Below, in pieces: positions 17,504 to 26,701 of a stretch of DNA of 64,000 bases (positions are counted from its first letter, which is position 1; each line of letters starts with the position of its first letter). Origin of the DNA: Dietzia aurantiaca (GTDB lineage: Bacteria > Actinomycetota > Actinomycetes > Mycobacteriales > Mycobacteriaceae); contig NZ_JAIFXZ010000002.1 in assembly GCF_021033825.1 (NCBI RefSeq), positions 62,001 to 126,000 of the forward strand, in the 5' to 3' direction. The notes beneath the pieces were generated by a model. It was not told where the DNA came from. It did no database searches and saw only the letters and a program-made list of their open reading frames with translations. The position numbers were made by a program, and so were the translations under genes.

Positions 17504-20500
17504 GTGTACCTCAAGTCGCTGACGCTCAAGGGCTTCAAGTCCTTTGCGGCGCCCACGACCATGAGGTTCGAACCCGGCATCTGCTGCGTGGTGGGCCCGA
17601 ACGGCTCCGGTAAGTCCAACGTCGTGGACGCGCTCACCTGGGTCATGGGCGAACACAGTGCCAAGACACTGCGTGGCGGCAAGATGCAGGACGTCATCTT
17701 CGCCGGCACCTCGGGCAAGCAGCCCCTCGGTCGCGCCGAGGTCACACTCACCCTGGACAACTCGGACGGCGCGCTGCCGATCGACTACGCGGAGGTCTCA
17801 CTCACGCGCCGCATGTTCCGCGACGGCGCTGCCGAGTACGAGATCAACGGCGACCGCGCCCGCCTTATGGACGTGCAGGAGCTGCTCTCGGATTCCGGTA
17901 TCGGCCGCGAGATGCATGTAATCGTGGGGCAGGGGAAGCTCTCCGAGATCCTCGAGTCCAAGCCGGAGGAGCGCAGGGCGTTCATCGAGGAGGCCGCGGG
18001 CATCCTCAAGCACCGTCGCCGCAAGGAGAAGGCCCAGCGCAAGCTCGCCGGGATGCAGGGGAACCTGGACCGCCTCAGCGACCTGACCACCGAACTGCGC
18101 CGTCAGCTCAAGCCGCTGGGCCGACAGGCCGAGGTGGCCAGGCGGGCACAGACCATCCAGGCCGACCTGCGCGACGCGACCTTCCGACTGGCCGCCGACG
18201 ATCTCGTCACGCGTCGCCGCGAACTCGCGGACGCCGAGAGCGTGCGCGGCCGCCTGGAGGAGCGCGTCGCCGAGGCTGTTAATCGTCGCGACGAACTCGC
18301 CCGTGAGGTCGCGGCGACCCAGTCCGAGCTGGACCGGCTCACGCCGGAAGCGGAGGCGGCACAGCAGCGTTGGTTCGCCCTGTCGACGCTCGCCGAGCGT
18401 GCCCGGGCCACCGCCCGCATCGCCTCCGACCGGGCCCGCTCGCTCGCCGCCGAGGTGGCCGTTCATCACGGCACGGATCCGGACGATCTCGACCGCCAGG
18501 CGGACCGCGCCGAGGCCCACGAGAAGGAGCTCGCCGACGACGTCAAGCGGGCGGCCGAACGCGCACGTCACGCGACGGACGCTCTCTCCGCGGCCGAGTC
18601 GGCGTCGGCCGCGCTGGAAGCCGAGCACCTCAAGGCGGTCAGGGCGATCGCCGATCGTCGTGAAGGCGTGGCACGACTGGCGGGCAAGGTCGAGACCCTG
18701 GCCGCGCGGGTGGAGTCCACCGAGGCGGAGATCGCGCGGGTGGACGCCGAGACGGTGGCCGCCCGCGAAGCGGTGGCCGATACGGAGGCCGAGTTCGACA
18801 CCGTCCATGCGCGCGTCGGTGCCCACGGTGAGGGTGAACAGACCCTCGACGAGCACCTCGGCCGCGCCGAACGGGCCCACCTGTCCGCGCGCGCCCGACT
18901 CGCGGAGCTACGGGGTATCGAGCGCGAGGCCGACCAGAGGATCGCCCGGCTGGCGGCCCGCATCGAGACTCTCGAGCAGAACAAGGGCGCCGGCGACGGC
19001 GCCGAGTGGGTGATCCGCCACCTGGGTACCGACGCGGTCGCCGGGACGGTGGGGGAGATGCTCGGCGTCCGCGACGGATGGGAGCGCGCGATCAGTGTGG
19101 CGCTGGGCCCGGCCGTCGACGCCGTGGTGGTGGATCAGACCGTCGACCGTAGCGAAGTCCTGGCAGCCTTGCGCGAGGCGGACGCCGGTCGCGCAGGTCT
19201 GCTCGGACGGGGCGCGCCGGGAGGCGATTACCGCCTCGAGGTGGAGCTGGTCGACGGGGCGCGCTGGGCGCTGGACGTGGTGGACGTCCCCGACGGCCTG
19301 ACCGCGTCCGTCACGGCTCTGCTGGTCGACGTCGTGCTCGTCGATGAACTGGCCGTCGCCTCCGCGCAGGTCGACGCCGACCGGCGCGTCCGGGCCGTCA
19401 CCCGGGCCGGCGAACTCGCGGGATCCGGATGGGCGGTGGGTGGTTCCGCGTCGGGGCGGACCGGAATCGAGATCCAGTCGGCGATCGATGCGGCGGTCGC
19501 CGAGCGGGACACCGTCCGCGCGGAGATCGAGACCGCTCGCGCCGAGCTCGCCGGAGCCGAGGCAGAGGATGCGGACCGCGCCGACCGGTTCGCGGAGACG
19601 ATGGCCGCGATCACCGAATCCGACGCGGCGATCGAGGAGATCTACGCGGAACTCGCCCGGATCGGACAGCGACGCCGCCGCGCAGAAGCCGAAGTCCGGC
19701 GCCTGGAGCAGACGCGGCGGATCGCCGTCGACAAACTCGACGCCGCCCGCGCGGAGCACACCGAACTCACCGATCGACTCGCGCGGGCGGGAGAGGACCA
19801 CGACGAGGACCAGATGCCCGCCGATGACGGTCGACTCGCCGCGCAGGCGGCGGTCTCCACCGCGCGGGCTGCGGAGATCGAGGCCCGGCTCGCGCATCGG
19901 TCGGCCGAGGAGCGAGCCACCGGCGTGCGCGGCAAATCGGCTTCACTGCGCCGTGCCGCCCAGGCCGAGCGGGAATCGCGCGCCCGGGCCGCCCGCGCCG
20001 CCGCAGCCAGACGCAGGGGCGCGGAGGTCGCCGGGGTCGTCGACGAACTCAGCGAGCGACTGCTGGCCAGACTCGACGAGGTCATCAGCACCGCCGGAGC
20101 GGAACGCGACCGGCTGGCGGCCGCCCGTACGGCGGCGACCACGGGACTGTCGACGCTCCGCAGCGAGCTGACCGCGGCGGAATCCGAGGTCGGTCGGCTG
20201 GGGGACGCCGCACACCGGGACGAGGTCGTCCGGGCGCAACTCGAGGTCAAGGTCTCGGAATTGGAGTCATCGGTACTGGAGCGCCACGGCATTGAACCCG
20301 AGGCGCTGGTGACCGACTACGGGCCGGATATCGAACTGCCCCCGTCGGCCCTGGAGATGGAGGAATACGAGGCGGCCCGCGAGCGGGGCGAGGACGTGAC
20401 CCCACCGCCCCCGATGCCGTTCGTCCGTGCCGAGCAGGAACGCCGACTCAAGCGCGCGGAGAAGGATCTGGCCACGCTGGGTAAGGTCAATCCGCTGGCG

Positions 20501-21070
20501 TTGGAGGAATTCGCGGCCCTGGAGGAGCGGTACGCGTTCCTGTCCACCCAGCTCGACGACGTCAAGAAGGCCCGCTCGGACCTCGAGGGTGTGATCGACG
20601 ACGTCGATGAGCGCATCGAGCAGATCTTCACCGAAGCGTGGATCGATGTCGAGCGGGAGTTCCGTGACGTGTTCTCGGTGCTGTTCCCCGGCGGCGAGGG
20701 CCGGCTGATCCTGACCGAGCCCGAGGACATGCTGGCCACGGGCATCGAGGTCGAGGCCCGGCCGCCGGGCAAGAAGATCAAGCGACTGTCCCTGCTGTCC
20801 GGTGGCGAGAAGTCGCTCACCGCGGTGGCGATGCTCGTGGCGATCTTCAAGGCGCGCCCGAGTCCGTTCTACGTGATGGACGAGGTCGAGGCCGCGCTCG
20901 ACGACACCAACCTACGGCGTCTGATCGGGCTGTTCGAGCAGCTCCGCGAGACCAGCCAGCTCATCGTGATCACCCACCAGAAGCCCACCATGGACGTCGC
21001 CGACGTCCTCTACGGCGTGTCCATGCAGGGCGACGGCATCTCCAAGGTCATCTCGCAACGGATGCGCTGA
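17504..21070 (+). CDS. smc: Chromosome segregation protein SMC
   Basis: Condensin ATPase that entraps and compacts DNA with ScpA/ScpB. The 1188 residues begin YLKSLTLKGFKSFAAPTT and Walker A GPNGSGKSNVVDALTW (about residue 31). Coiled coil runs from about 170 to 490. The hinge lies at about 495-665 (GTVGEMLGVRDGWERAISVALGPAVDAVVVDQ), and coiled coil resumes to about 1000. The C-terminal head has LSGGEKSLTAVAMLVA (signature) and FYVMDEVEAALDDTNL (Walker B). The GTG at 17504 begins the conserved N-terminus; longer in-frame openings are frame noise. Base composition matches its neighbours. scpA and scpB are not in the window. Confidence 0.98.
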   Translation: MYLKSLTLKGFKSFAAPTTMRFEPGICCVVGPNGSGKSNVVDALTWVMGEHSAKTLRGGKMQDVIFAGTSGKQPLGRAEVTLTLDNSDGALPIDYAEVSLTRRMFRDGAAEYEINGDRARLMDVQELLSDSGIGREMHVIVGQGKLSEILESKPEERRAFIEEAAGILKHRRRKEKAQRKLAGMQGNLDRLSDLTTELRRQLKPLGRQAEVARRAQTIQADLRDATFRLAADDLVTRRRELADAESVRGRLEERVAEAVNRRDELAREVAATQSELDRLTPEAEAAQQRWFALSTLAERARATARIASDRARSLAAEVAVHHGTDPDDLDRQADRAEAHEKELADDVKRAAERARHATDALSAAESASAALEAEHLKAVRAIADRREGVARLAGKVETLAARVESTEAEIARVDAETVAAREAVADTEAEFDTVHARVGAHGEGEQTLDEHLGRAERAHLSARARLAELRGIEREADQRIARLAARIETLEQNKGAGDGAEWVIRHLGTDAVAGTVGEMLGVRDGWERAISVALGPAVDAVVVDQTVDRSEVLAALREADAGRAGLLGRGAPGGDYRLEVELVDGARWALDVVDVPDGLTASVTALLVDVVLVDELAVASAQVDADRRVRAVTRAGELAGSGWAVGGSASGRTGIEIQSAIDAAVAERDTVRAEIETARAELAGAEAEDADRADRFAETMAAITESDAAIEEIYAELARIGQRRRRAEAEVRRLEQTRRIAVDKLDAARAEHTELTDRLARAGEDHDEDQMPADDGRLAAQAAVSTARAAEIEARLAHRSAEERATGVRGKSASLRRAAQAERESRARAARAAAARRRGAEVAGVVDELSERLLARLDEVISTAGAERDRLAAARTAATTGLSTLRSELTAAESEVGRLGDAAHRDEVVRAQLEVKVSELESSVLERHGIEPEALVTDYGPDIELPPSALEMEEYEAARERGEDVTPPPPMPFVRAEQERRLKRAEKDLATLGKVNPLALEEFAALEERYAFLSTQLDDVKKARSDLEGVIDDVDERIEQIFTEAWIDVEREFRDVFSVLFPGGEGRLILTEPEDMLATGIEVEARPPGKKIKRLSLLSGGEKSLTAVAMLVAIFKARPSPFYVMDEVEAALDDTNLRRLIGLFEQLRETSQLIVITHQKPTMDVADVLYGVSMQGDGISKVISQRMR

Positions 21071-21090
21071 ACCACTGGCAGGCTGGGGTC

Positions 21091-21408
21091 ATGACTGATC
21101 ACGAGTTCTACATGGACGCCGCACTGGCACGGGCCGCGCGGATCCTCTGTCAGGTCTCCACCAAGGTGGTCGCACTGCGGTCGGGGATCGATCCACAGCT
21201 TCTCAAGGACTACGAACGCGGGGTCGTCGACCTCAGCGATGCCGAGGTCCAGGCGCTCACCGACGCGCTGTCGCACTTCGGGGCGCGCTTCATCGCCGAG
21301 GACGACGGCGGGGGCGTGGGGGTGCGACGGAAGTTCACGAGGACAAAGGTCCGGATGATCGAGCGATGGGAGGGCGAGGGCGGCCCCGTCGGAGAGGACG
21401 ACGTCTAG
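21091..21408 (+). CDS. Small degenerate XRE-like HTH protein
   Basis: A 105-residue acidic protein. Residues 25-60 (CQVSTKVVALRSGIDPQLLKDYERGVVDLSDAEVQ) have the spacing of an XRE helix-turn-helix. HFGARFIAEDDGGGVGVRRKF then resembles the tail 'FI.E.GGG.GVR' seen after many HTH domains of phage-repressor-like proteins. The recognition helix is unusual (SGIDPQLLKDYERG), so DNA binding is uncertain. It follows smc by 20 nt, with an AGGCTGGGG-type sequence before the ATG. It ends 4 nt from the oppositely transcribed sdhB, leaving no room for a terminator. I do not recognise a characterised homologue. Confidence 0.65.
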   Translation: MTDHEFYMDAALARAARILCQVSTKVVALRSGIDPQLLKDYERGVVDLSDAEVQALTDALSHFGARFIAEDDGGGVGVRRKFTRTKVRMIERWEGEGGPVGEDDV

Positions 21409-21412
21409 CCGC

Positions 21413-22156
21413 TCACCCCCGGCGGAACACCGAGCGCAGGCGCTCACGGTTGACGGCCCCGATCGCGCGCAGCGGGATCCCGGCGGGGCACACCCTCGAA
21501 CACTCGCCGTAGAGCGAGCAGGGACCGAACTCGCGGTCCGCCTCCCGGACCATCTCCCGGGCGCGCGGGGCGCGGTCGAGCGCGGACACCGGCATGAGCG
21601 CCAGGTGTCCGAGCTTGGCACCGACGAACAGGTTCGCCGACCCGTTGGGGCACGCCGCGACGCAGGCGCCGCAGCCGGTGCAGGCCGCGAAGTCCAGGGC
21701 GGTGTCGGCCGTGTCGCGGTCCTGCAACGTGCTGTCGGCGTCGGGCGCGGTCCCCGCGGGAATGCGCACGTACGCACCGGCCTCGACCACGCCGTCGAGA
21801 GCGGAGCGGTCTACCACCAGGTCCCGCACCACCGGGAAGGCGGCCGCACGCAGTGGTTCGATGCGCAGGGTGTCTCCGTCGGAGTACGCGGTGAGCCGCT
21901 GGTGGCACGACGGGGTGTTCGCCGCCGGACCGTGGGGGCGACCGTCGACCGTCACCCCGCACGCGCCGCAGATCCCCTCGCGGCAGTCGGAGTCGAACGC
22001 CACGGGCTCCCGACCGGAGTCCACCAACCGTTCATTGAGCACGTCGAGCAGTTCCAGCACGCTCATCTCCGGCCGGGCGCCGGACACCTCGTGACGCTCG
22101 TACCGTCCCGTGTCCTCCGGCCCGTCCTGGCGCCAGATGCGCAGTGTCAGATCCAT
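21413..22156 (-). CDS. sdhB: Succinate dehydrogenase iron-sulfur subunit
   Basis: Electron-transfer subunit of complex II, carrying electrons from SdhA flavin to the membrane quinone site. The 247 residues show the [2Fe-2S] ligands in DSDCREGICGACGVTV followed by NTPSC, the [4Fe-4S] group CTGCGACVAACPNGSANLF, and the [3Fe-4S] group CSLYGECSRVCPAGIPL. The sequence belongs to the short, type-B-like SdhB found with a single cytochrome subunit. GGAGGCGG precedes its ATG. It is the last gene of sdhC-sdhA-sdhB, 52 nt after sdhA. Confidence 0.94.
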   Translation of the reverse strand: MDLTLRIWRQDGPEDTGRYERHEVSGARPEMSVLELLDVLNERLVDSGREPVAFDSDCREGICGACGVTVDGRPHGPAANTPSCHQRLTAYSDGDTLRIEPLRAAAFPVVRDLVVDRSALDGVVEAGAYVRIPAGTAPDADSTLQDRDTADTALDFAACTGCGACVAACPNGSANLFVGAKLGHLALMPVSALDRAPRAREMVREADREFGPCSLYGECSRVCPAGIPLRAIGAVNRERLRSVFRRG

Positions 22157-22208
22157 GGTGTCCGCCTCCCGGTCTGAGACCTCATCGGTTGCCCCTCGTC
22201 GGCGGCTC

Positions 22209-24185
22209 TCATCGGTAGTCCCTCGTGGTCACACCGACCGTCTGGAATCCGAGAGGCTCGGCGTGCCGGGTGAAGGCGCGCGGGCCGCCCCGGTCGTCGC
22301 CCGTGGACTCCCACGCCGAGGCGAAGCACCACGACGCGTCGTCGCGTAGCGCCTCCCCGTCCGGGGTCTGGTGTTCGTCGCGGAAATGGGCGCCGCAGGA
22401 TTCGTCCCGGTCCAGGGCGTCGACGCACATCAGCTCGGCCAGCTCCAGATAGTCGGCCACTCGGCCGGCCAGTTCGAGGACCTGGTTGAGGTGCTCTCCG
22501 GACCCGGTGACCCGGAGATCCGCCCAGAAACGGGCGCGCAGCTCACGGACACGGTCGATCGCCTCGGTGAGCCCCTCCGCGGTCCGCGTGACCCCGCACC
22601 CGGCGTAGAGGATCTGCCCGAGTTCGCGGTGGAAGTGGCCCGGCCCGGTCGTCCCGCCCACCGAGAGGAGGGCGTCCACACGCTGGCGGGCGCGGTTCAC
22701 GGCGGACGCGACCACCTCGTCGTCGTCCGCCGGTAGTTCCCGTCCGAGACGGGTGGCCAGGTGCGCCGGCACCGAATAGGGCAGGGTGAACCACCCGTCG
22801 ACACTGGCGCTGAGCAGCGAGTTCGCGCCGAGCCGATTGGCCCCGTGGTAGCCCCAGCCGCACTCTCCGCCCACGAACAGTCCGGGAACCGAGGTCTGGA
22901 GATCGTAGTTGCTCCACAGCCCGCCCATCGTGAAGTGGCAGGTCGGGGCGATCCGCATCGGGACCGTGTACGGGTCCTCGCCGGTGGCGTGGGTGTACAT
23001 GTCGAACAGGTTGCCGTAGCGTTCGGCGATCACCTCGCGACCCACGCGTACCAGCGCGTCCCGGAAGTCCAGGTACACCGAATTGCTCCGGGGTCCGACG
23101 CCCCGGCCGGCCCGGATCTCGGTGGTGATCGCGCGCGAGGCCACGTCACGGGGCACCAGGTTGCCGAACGCGGGGTACCGGCGCTCGAGGAAGTAGTCCC
23201 GCTCGGCGTCGGGGATATCCCCCGGGGCCCGCGTGTCGCCGGCACGCAGCGGGACCCAGATCCGCCCGTCGTTGCGCAACGACTCGCTCATGAGGATGGT
23301 CTTGGCCTGCCAGTCGGTGTCCTTGGGCAGGGCGGTGGGGTGGAACTGGACGAACGAGGGCGAGGCGAACAGAGCACCCCGCTGGTGGGCGCGCCACACG
23401 GCCGAGGCATTGGAGTGCACGGCGAGTGTGGAGTCGCGGAAGACGGTGCCGTACCCGCCCGTGGCCAGGACGACCGCGTGCGCGGTCTCGGCCCGGATCC
23501 GGCCGGTGACCAGGTCGCGCACCACGACCCCGTGGCAGCCGGAGTCGTCGACGACGAGGTCGAGCATCTCGTGGCGGGTGTGCAGCTCCACCGCGCCCGC
23601 CCGGACCTGCCGCAGTAGGGCCTGTGTCCCGGCGATCTGGAGCTGCTGCCCGGTCTGGCCCCGGGAGTAGTACGTGCGGGAGACCTGCACCCCGCCGAAG
23701 GAACGGGTGGCCAGGACGCCGCCGTACTCACGGGCGAACGGGGCGCCGATGGCGGAGAAGTGGTCGATCACGCGCACCGACTCCTCGCCCAGTCGGAACA
23801 CCTCGGCTTCCCGACCACGGAAATCACCACCCTTGACGGTGTCGGTGACGAAGCGGGCGACCGAGTCGCCGTCCACCCGGCGGCCCCGGGCCGCATTGAT
23901 GCCGCCCTGGGCGGCGACGGAGTGCGCGCGGCGCGGCGCGTCGTGGTAGGTGAAGGCTGTGACCCGGTAGCCGAGCTCGGCGAGCGCGGCGGCCGCTCCC
24001 GCGCCCGCCAGCCCCGTACCCACCACGACCACGTGGAAGCGCCGGCGGTTCCCCGGGGCGACCAGGGGGTAGGCGTCGCGACGCCGCGCCCATGCCGTGG
24101 CGGGGTCGCCGTCCGGCACGCCGCTCGCCAGTGCCCGGCCGAGCGTGACGCCCGGGATCGACACCGGAGGCGGCGTGAACGTCAC
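22209..24185 (-). CDS. sdhA: Succinate dehydrogenase flavoprotein subunit
   Basis: Oxidises succinate to fumarate. The 658-residue protein begins with a short Pro-rich leader and then the dinucleotide fold VVVVGTGLAGAGAAAALAELGY. AHSVAAQGGINAARG contains the His expected to bind FAD covalently. VVLATGGYGTVF, QFHPTALP, RIAPTCHFTMGGLWSNYDLQTSVPGLFVGGECGWGYHGANRLGANSLL (FAD/substrate region) and the C-terminal capping domain follow. The GTG at 24185 overlaps the sdhC stop; the much longer in-frame opening upstream covers sdhC in another frame and is not coding. The form resembles mycobacterial Sdh1. Confidence 0.95.
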   Translation of the reverse strand: MTFTPPPVSIPGVTLGRALASGVPDGDPATAWARRRDAYPLVAPGNRRRFHVVVVGTGLAGAGAAAALAELGYRVTAFTYHDAPRRAHSVAAQGGINAARGRRVDGDSVARFVTDTVKGGDFRGREAEVFRLGEESVRVIDHFSAIGAPFAREYGGVLATRSFGGVQVSRTYYSRGQTGQQLQIAGTQALLRQVRAGAVELHTRHEMLDLVVDDSGCHGVVVRDLVTGRIRAETAHAVVLATGGYGTVFRDSTLAVHSNASAVWRAHQRGALFASPSFVQFHPTALPKDTDWQAKTILMSESLRNDGRIWVPLRAGDTRAPGDIPDAERDYFLERRYPAFGNLVPRDVASRAITTEIRAGRGVGPRSNSVYLDFRDALVRVGREVIAERYGNLFDMYTHATGEDPYTVPMRIAPTCHFTMGGLWSNYDLQTSVPGLFVGGECGWGYHGANRLGANSLLSASVDGWFTLPYSVPAHLATRLGRELPADDDEVVASAVNRARQRVDALLSVGGTTGPGHFHRELGQILYAGCGVTRTAEGLTEAIDRVRELRARFWADLRVTGSGEHLNQVLELAGRVADYLELAELMCVDALDRDESCGAHFRDEHQTPDGEALRDDASWCFASAWESTGDDRGGPRAFTRHAEPLGFQTVGVTTRDYR

Positions 24186-24922
24186 GTCAGCCACCCCATC
24201 TGGACAGCCACGGGGATCGCCGCATTGCCGAGAAGGACCGCCACGGCGGCGATTCCGCCGATGACCGCGATACCGCCACGGCTCCGGACCCCGGTCACGC
24301 CGAGATCGCCGGCCGCTGTGCGGACACCGTGCGCGATGTGCACGGCCAGCAGCAGCATCGTGACCCCGTAGAAGGCGGCCACCCACGGCCGCGCGAGGCT
24401 CCCCACGAGGTTGGCGTGGGCCGAGCCCGGGACGAAGGAGGACGGCGCGACCGGCGGGGTGCCGGTGGTCATATCCAGAATGTGGAAGACGACGAACAGC
24501 AGTAGCACCACGCCGGTCACCAGCATCGACCGCGCCCCGAACGATCCGGCGGACAGCCGCCGCCGATGCAGGCCCGCCGACGACCGCGAGCGGCGCACCA
24601 ACAGCACGGAGCACCACAGGTGGGCGACCAGGCACAGCGCGAGCACCACGCGGAGTGCCCACAGGACACCCTCGTGCGGGACCAGGGGCTCGAGCAACGA
24701 CCGCAGCCACGCGGCGTAACCGTTGAACGTGGCCGCACCGCTGAACACCTTGAGATTGCCGACCATGTGCACCACGACGAAGGCGGTGAAGACCAGCCCG
24801 GTCACCGCCATGACGGCCTTGGCGACCCAGGTGGGCACGACCGGGGCGCGGCGGACAGGGGCTCTGCGTGCGCGGGGCGGGGTCGGTGGGCCGGCGTGCG
24901 GTGGGGCGTGGACATCGGTCAC
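24182..24922 (-). CDS. sdhC: Succinate dehydrogenase cytochrome b subunit
   Basis: Single membrane anchor of complex II, 246 residues with five transmembrane helices (about 33-57, 88-108, 130-152, 180-198, 216-238). Histidines in VVHMVGNLKVF, LVAHLW, VVFHILDM and AVHIAHGV are suited to ligate two b-type haems, as in type-B enzymes. A Pro/Arg-rich N-terminus precedes helix 1. GGAAGGAGG lies before the GTG, and TAGACT on this strand (24955-24960) is a likely -10, about 28 nt into the gap shared with divergent ftsY. In Mycobacterium the sdh1 operon lies elsewhere, so its place between smc and ftsY is a local rearrangement. Confidence 0.92.
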   Translation of the reverse strand: MTDVHAPPHAGPPTPPRARRAPVRRAPVVPTWVAKAVMAVTGLVFTAFVVVHMVGNLKVFSGAATFNGYAAWLRSLLEPLVPHEGVLWALRVVLALCLVAHLWCSVLLVRRSRSSAGLHRRRLSAGSFGARSMLVTGVVLLLFVVFHILDMTTGTPPVAPSSFVPGSAHANLVGSLARPWVAAFYGVTMLLLAVHIAHGVRTAAGDLGVTGVRSRGGIAVIGGIAAVAVLLGNAAIPVAVQMGWLT

Positions 24923-25008
24923 GGCACGAGCACCTCCTTCCGGTGACGAGCGTCAGTCTAGGGCCGCTCCGGACCCCCGGGATCGAGATGACGAAGGGGG
25001 CGTTCGGC

Positions 25009-25014
25009 CATACT
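25009..25014 (+). promoter_or_regulatory. Candidate -10 of leaderless ftsY
   Basis: CATACT ends 7 nt before the ftsY GTG, with no Shine-Dalgarno in between. Confidence 0.4.
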
Positions 25015-25021
25015 GGGCACC

Positions 25022-26521
25022 GTGAACACCACCACCTGGATCATCGTGGCCGTCGCCGTCGTGCTGTTGCTGGCAGTCATCGCGCTCGTCGTGGGGCTGC
25101 AGCTCCGCAGGAACCGACAGATCACCCTCAGCAAACCCGAGGAGAACAAGGAGCTCACCCAACAGGAGCGCTCCGGCAACTATCAGGCTGGAACGGGTTT
25201 CTCGTTCACCCAGGCCGGAGGGGCTGCCACCGCCGCGCCACCGAAGGAGCCGCTGCCGCGCGAGACGTCCGCCCCCGCGGAACCCGCGGTTCCGTCCGGG
25301 CCCACCACGCACCCTGTCGAGCCCTCGATCCCGTCGGCCGATCCGGCGCCCGCCGCGCCGGTTGCCGAGCCCGCGTCGTCGGCTCCGACTGCCGTGCCCC
25401 CGGTGCCGTCGGCGGAGCCGGAGCCGGCGCCCGAGCCGGACATCGAACCCGGGCCGAGCGCGGAGACCGTGGTCGTGGAGCCGACCCCTGTCGAGCCCGT
25501 GGTGGTCCCACCCGAGGTCCCCGACGACGAGGTCCCCGTCCATTCGCCGGACGTCATCACCGGCACCCCCGAGCCGGTCGCCCCCATAGAGCGCATCGAT
25601 CCGTCCGCCGGACGCCTGGATCGGCTCCGCGGCCGCCTGTCGCGGTCGCAGAACTCGGTCGGTCAGGGCCTGCTGGGACTGCTCGGTGCGGGCGATCTCG
25701 ACGAGGACGCGTGGGAGGAGATCGAGGACACCCTGATCATGGCCGACCTCGGCGCCGCCATGACCGAGCGCGTGGTCGACACGTTGCGCGAGGAGATCGC
25801 CACCCGCCAGGTCCGCACCGAGGCGCAGGTGCGCGACCTGCTGCGGCAGACGCTCATCGACAACCTCCACCCCGAGTACGACCGTTCGTTGCGGGCGCTG
25901 CCGAACGACGGGACGCCGGCCGTCCTCCTCGTCGTCGGCGTCAACGGCACGGGTAAGACCACCACCACCGGCAAGCTCGCCCGCGTGCTGGTCGCCGACG
26001 GCCGCGCCATCCTCCTCGGCGCCGCGGACACGTTCCGTGCTGCGGCCGCCGACCAGCTCCAGACCTGGGCCGAGCGTGTCGGCGCCGAGGTCGTGCGCGG
26101 CAAGGAGGGCGCCGACCCGGCCTCCGTGGCCTTCGACGCCGTCGCGCGTGGTGTGGAGACCGGAGTCGACGCCGTGCTCGTCGACACCGCCGGTCGACTG
26201 CACACCAAGACGGGCCTCATGGATGAGCTCGGCAAGGTCAAGCGCGTCGTGGAGAAGAAGACCCCCGTGGACGAGGTCCTGCTCGTGATCGACGCGACCA
26301 CCGGTCAGAACGGCCTCATGCAGGCGCGCGTGTTCAAGGACGTCGTGGACATCTCCGGCGTCGTGCTGACCAAGCTCGACGGCACCGCCAAGGGCGGAAT
26401 CGTCTTCCAGGTGCAGCACGAACTCGGCGTGCCGGTGAAGCTCGTCGGACTCGGGGAGGGCGCCGACGACCTGGCACCGTTCACCCCGGAGGCGTTCGTC
26501 GACGCGCTGCTCGGCACCTGA
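25022..26521 (+). CDS. ftsY: Signal recognition particle receptor FtsY
   Basis: SRP receptor GTPase that docks ribosome-SRP complexes at the membrane. The 499-residue protein has an N-terminal hydrophobic helix (residues 5-26, WIIVAVAVVLLLAVIALVVGL), then a long Pro/Ala/Glu-rich linker (about 60-190). The NG domain starts at about 197. GTPase motifs are VGVNGTGKTTTTGKLA (about 303), ADTFRAAAADQL, VDTAGRLHTK, TKLDGTAKGG, and the closing GLGEGADDLAPF. The membrane helix is typical of actinobacterial FtsY and absent in E. coli. Amt follows after a regulated gap; ffh, its partner, lies 4.4 kb downstream in the same block. Confidence 0.97.
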   Translation: MNTTTWIIVAVAVVLLLAVIALVVGLQLRRNRQITLSKPEENKELTQQERSGNYQAGTGFSFTQAGGAATAAPPKEPLPRETSAPAEPAVPSGPTTHPVEPSIPSADPAPAAPVAEPASSAPTAVPPVPSAEPEPAPEPDIEPGPSAETVVVEPTPVEPVVVPPEVPDDEVPVHSPDVITGTPEPVAPIERIDPSAGRLDRLRGRLSRSQNSVGQGLLGLLGAGDLDEDAWEEIEDTLIMADLGAAMTERVVDTLREEIATRQVRTEAQVRDLLRQTLIDNLHPEYDRSLRALPNDGTPAVLLVVGVNGTGKTTTTGKLARVLVADGRAILLGAADTFRAAAADQLQTWAERVGAEVVRGKEGADPASVAFDAVARGVETGVDAVLVDTAGRLHTKTGLMDELGKVKRVVEKKTPVDEVLLVIDATTGQNGLMQARVFKDVVDISGVVLTKLDGTAKGGIVFQVQHELGVPVKLVGLGEGADDLAPFTPEAFVDALLGT

Positions 26522-26589
26522 CCCGGTCGGGGGCTGCCGTGTAAGTACCGGGGCGCAGGACACAGGAACGGAACGAAAGGCGCCCGCGC

Positions 26590-26605
26590 GTAACCGACCG
26601 GAAAC
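26590..26605 (+). promoter_or_regulatory. GlnR-type box upstream of amt
   Basis: GTAAC, six bases, then GAAAC matches the actinobacterial GlnR consensus GTnAC-n6-GaAAC exactly. It lies about 97 nt before the amt GTG and in front of the amt-glnB-glnD genes, the classical GlnR targets. A direct test of binding is needed; a second half-box was not found. Confidence 0.7.
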
Positions 26606-26701
26606 GTGCGGGCGCACCGGCCGCAACACGACGGCGGAAATCTCTTATCTCGGACGGGGTGGCGACAAGACGCCTCCCCGCGAGACGAGGAGGACCGCAT
26701 C

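Noticed and set aside
22209-24710. An 833-residue reading of sdhA
   Set aside because: The first 175 residues lie over sdhC in another frame and lack SdhA homology; the GTG at 24185 fits the 4-nt overlap.
25260-25600. Pro/Ala-rich repeats in ftsY as a possible mobile or repeat element
   Set aside because: They form the known low-complexity linker between the membrane helix and NG domain of actinobacterial FtsY.
24868-25956. Arg/Gly-rich 362-residue plus-strand frame
   Set aside because: It overlaps ftsY in another frame and has the arginine-rich look of shadow translations.
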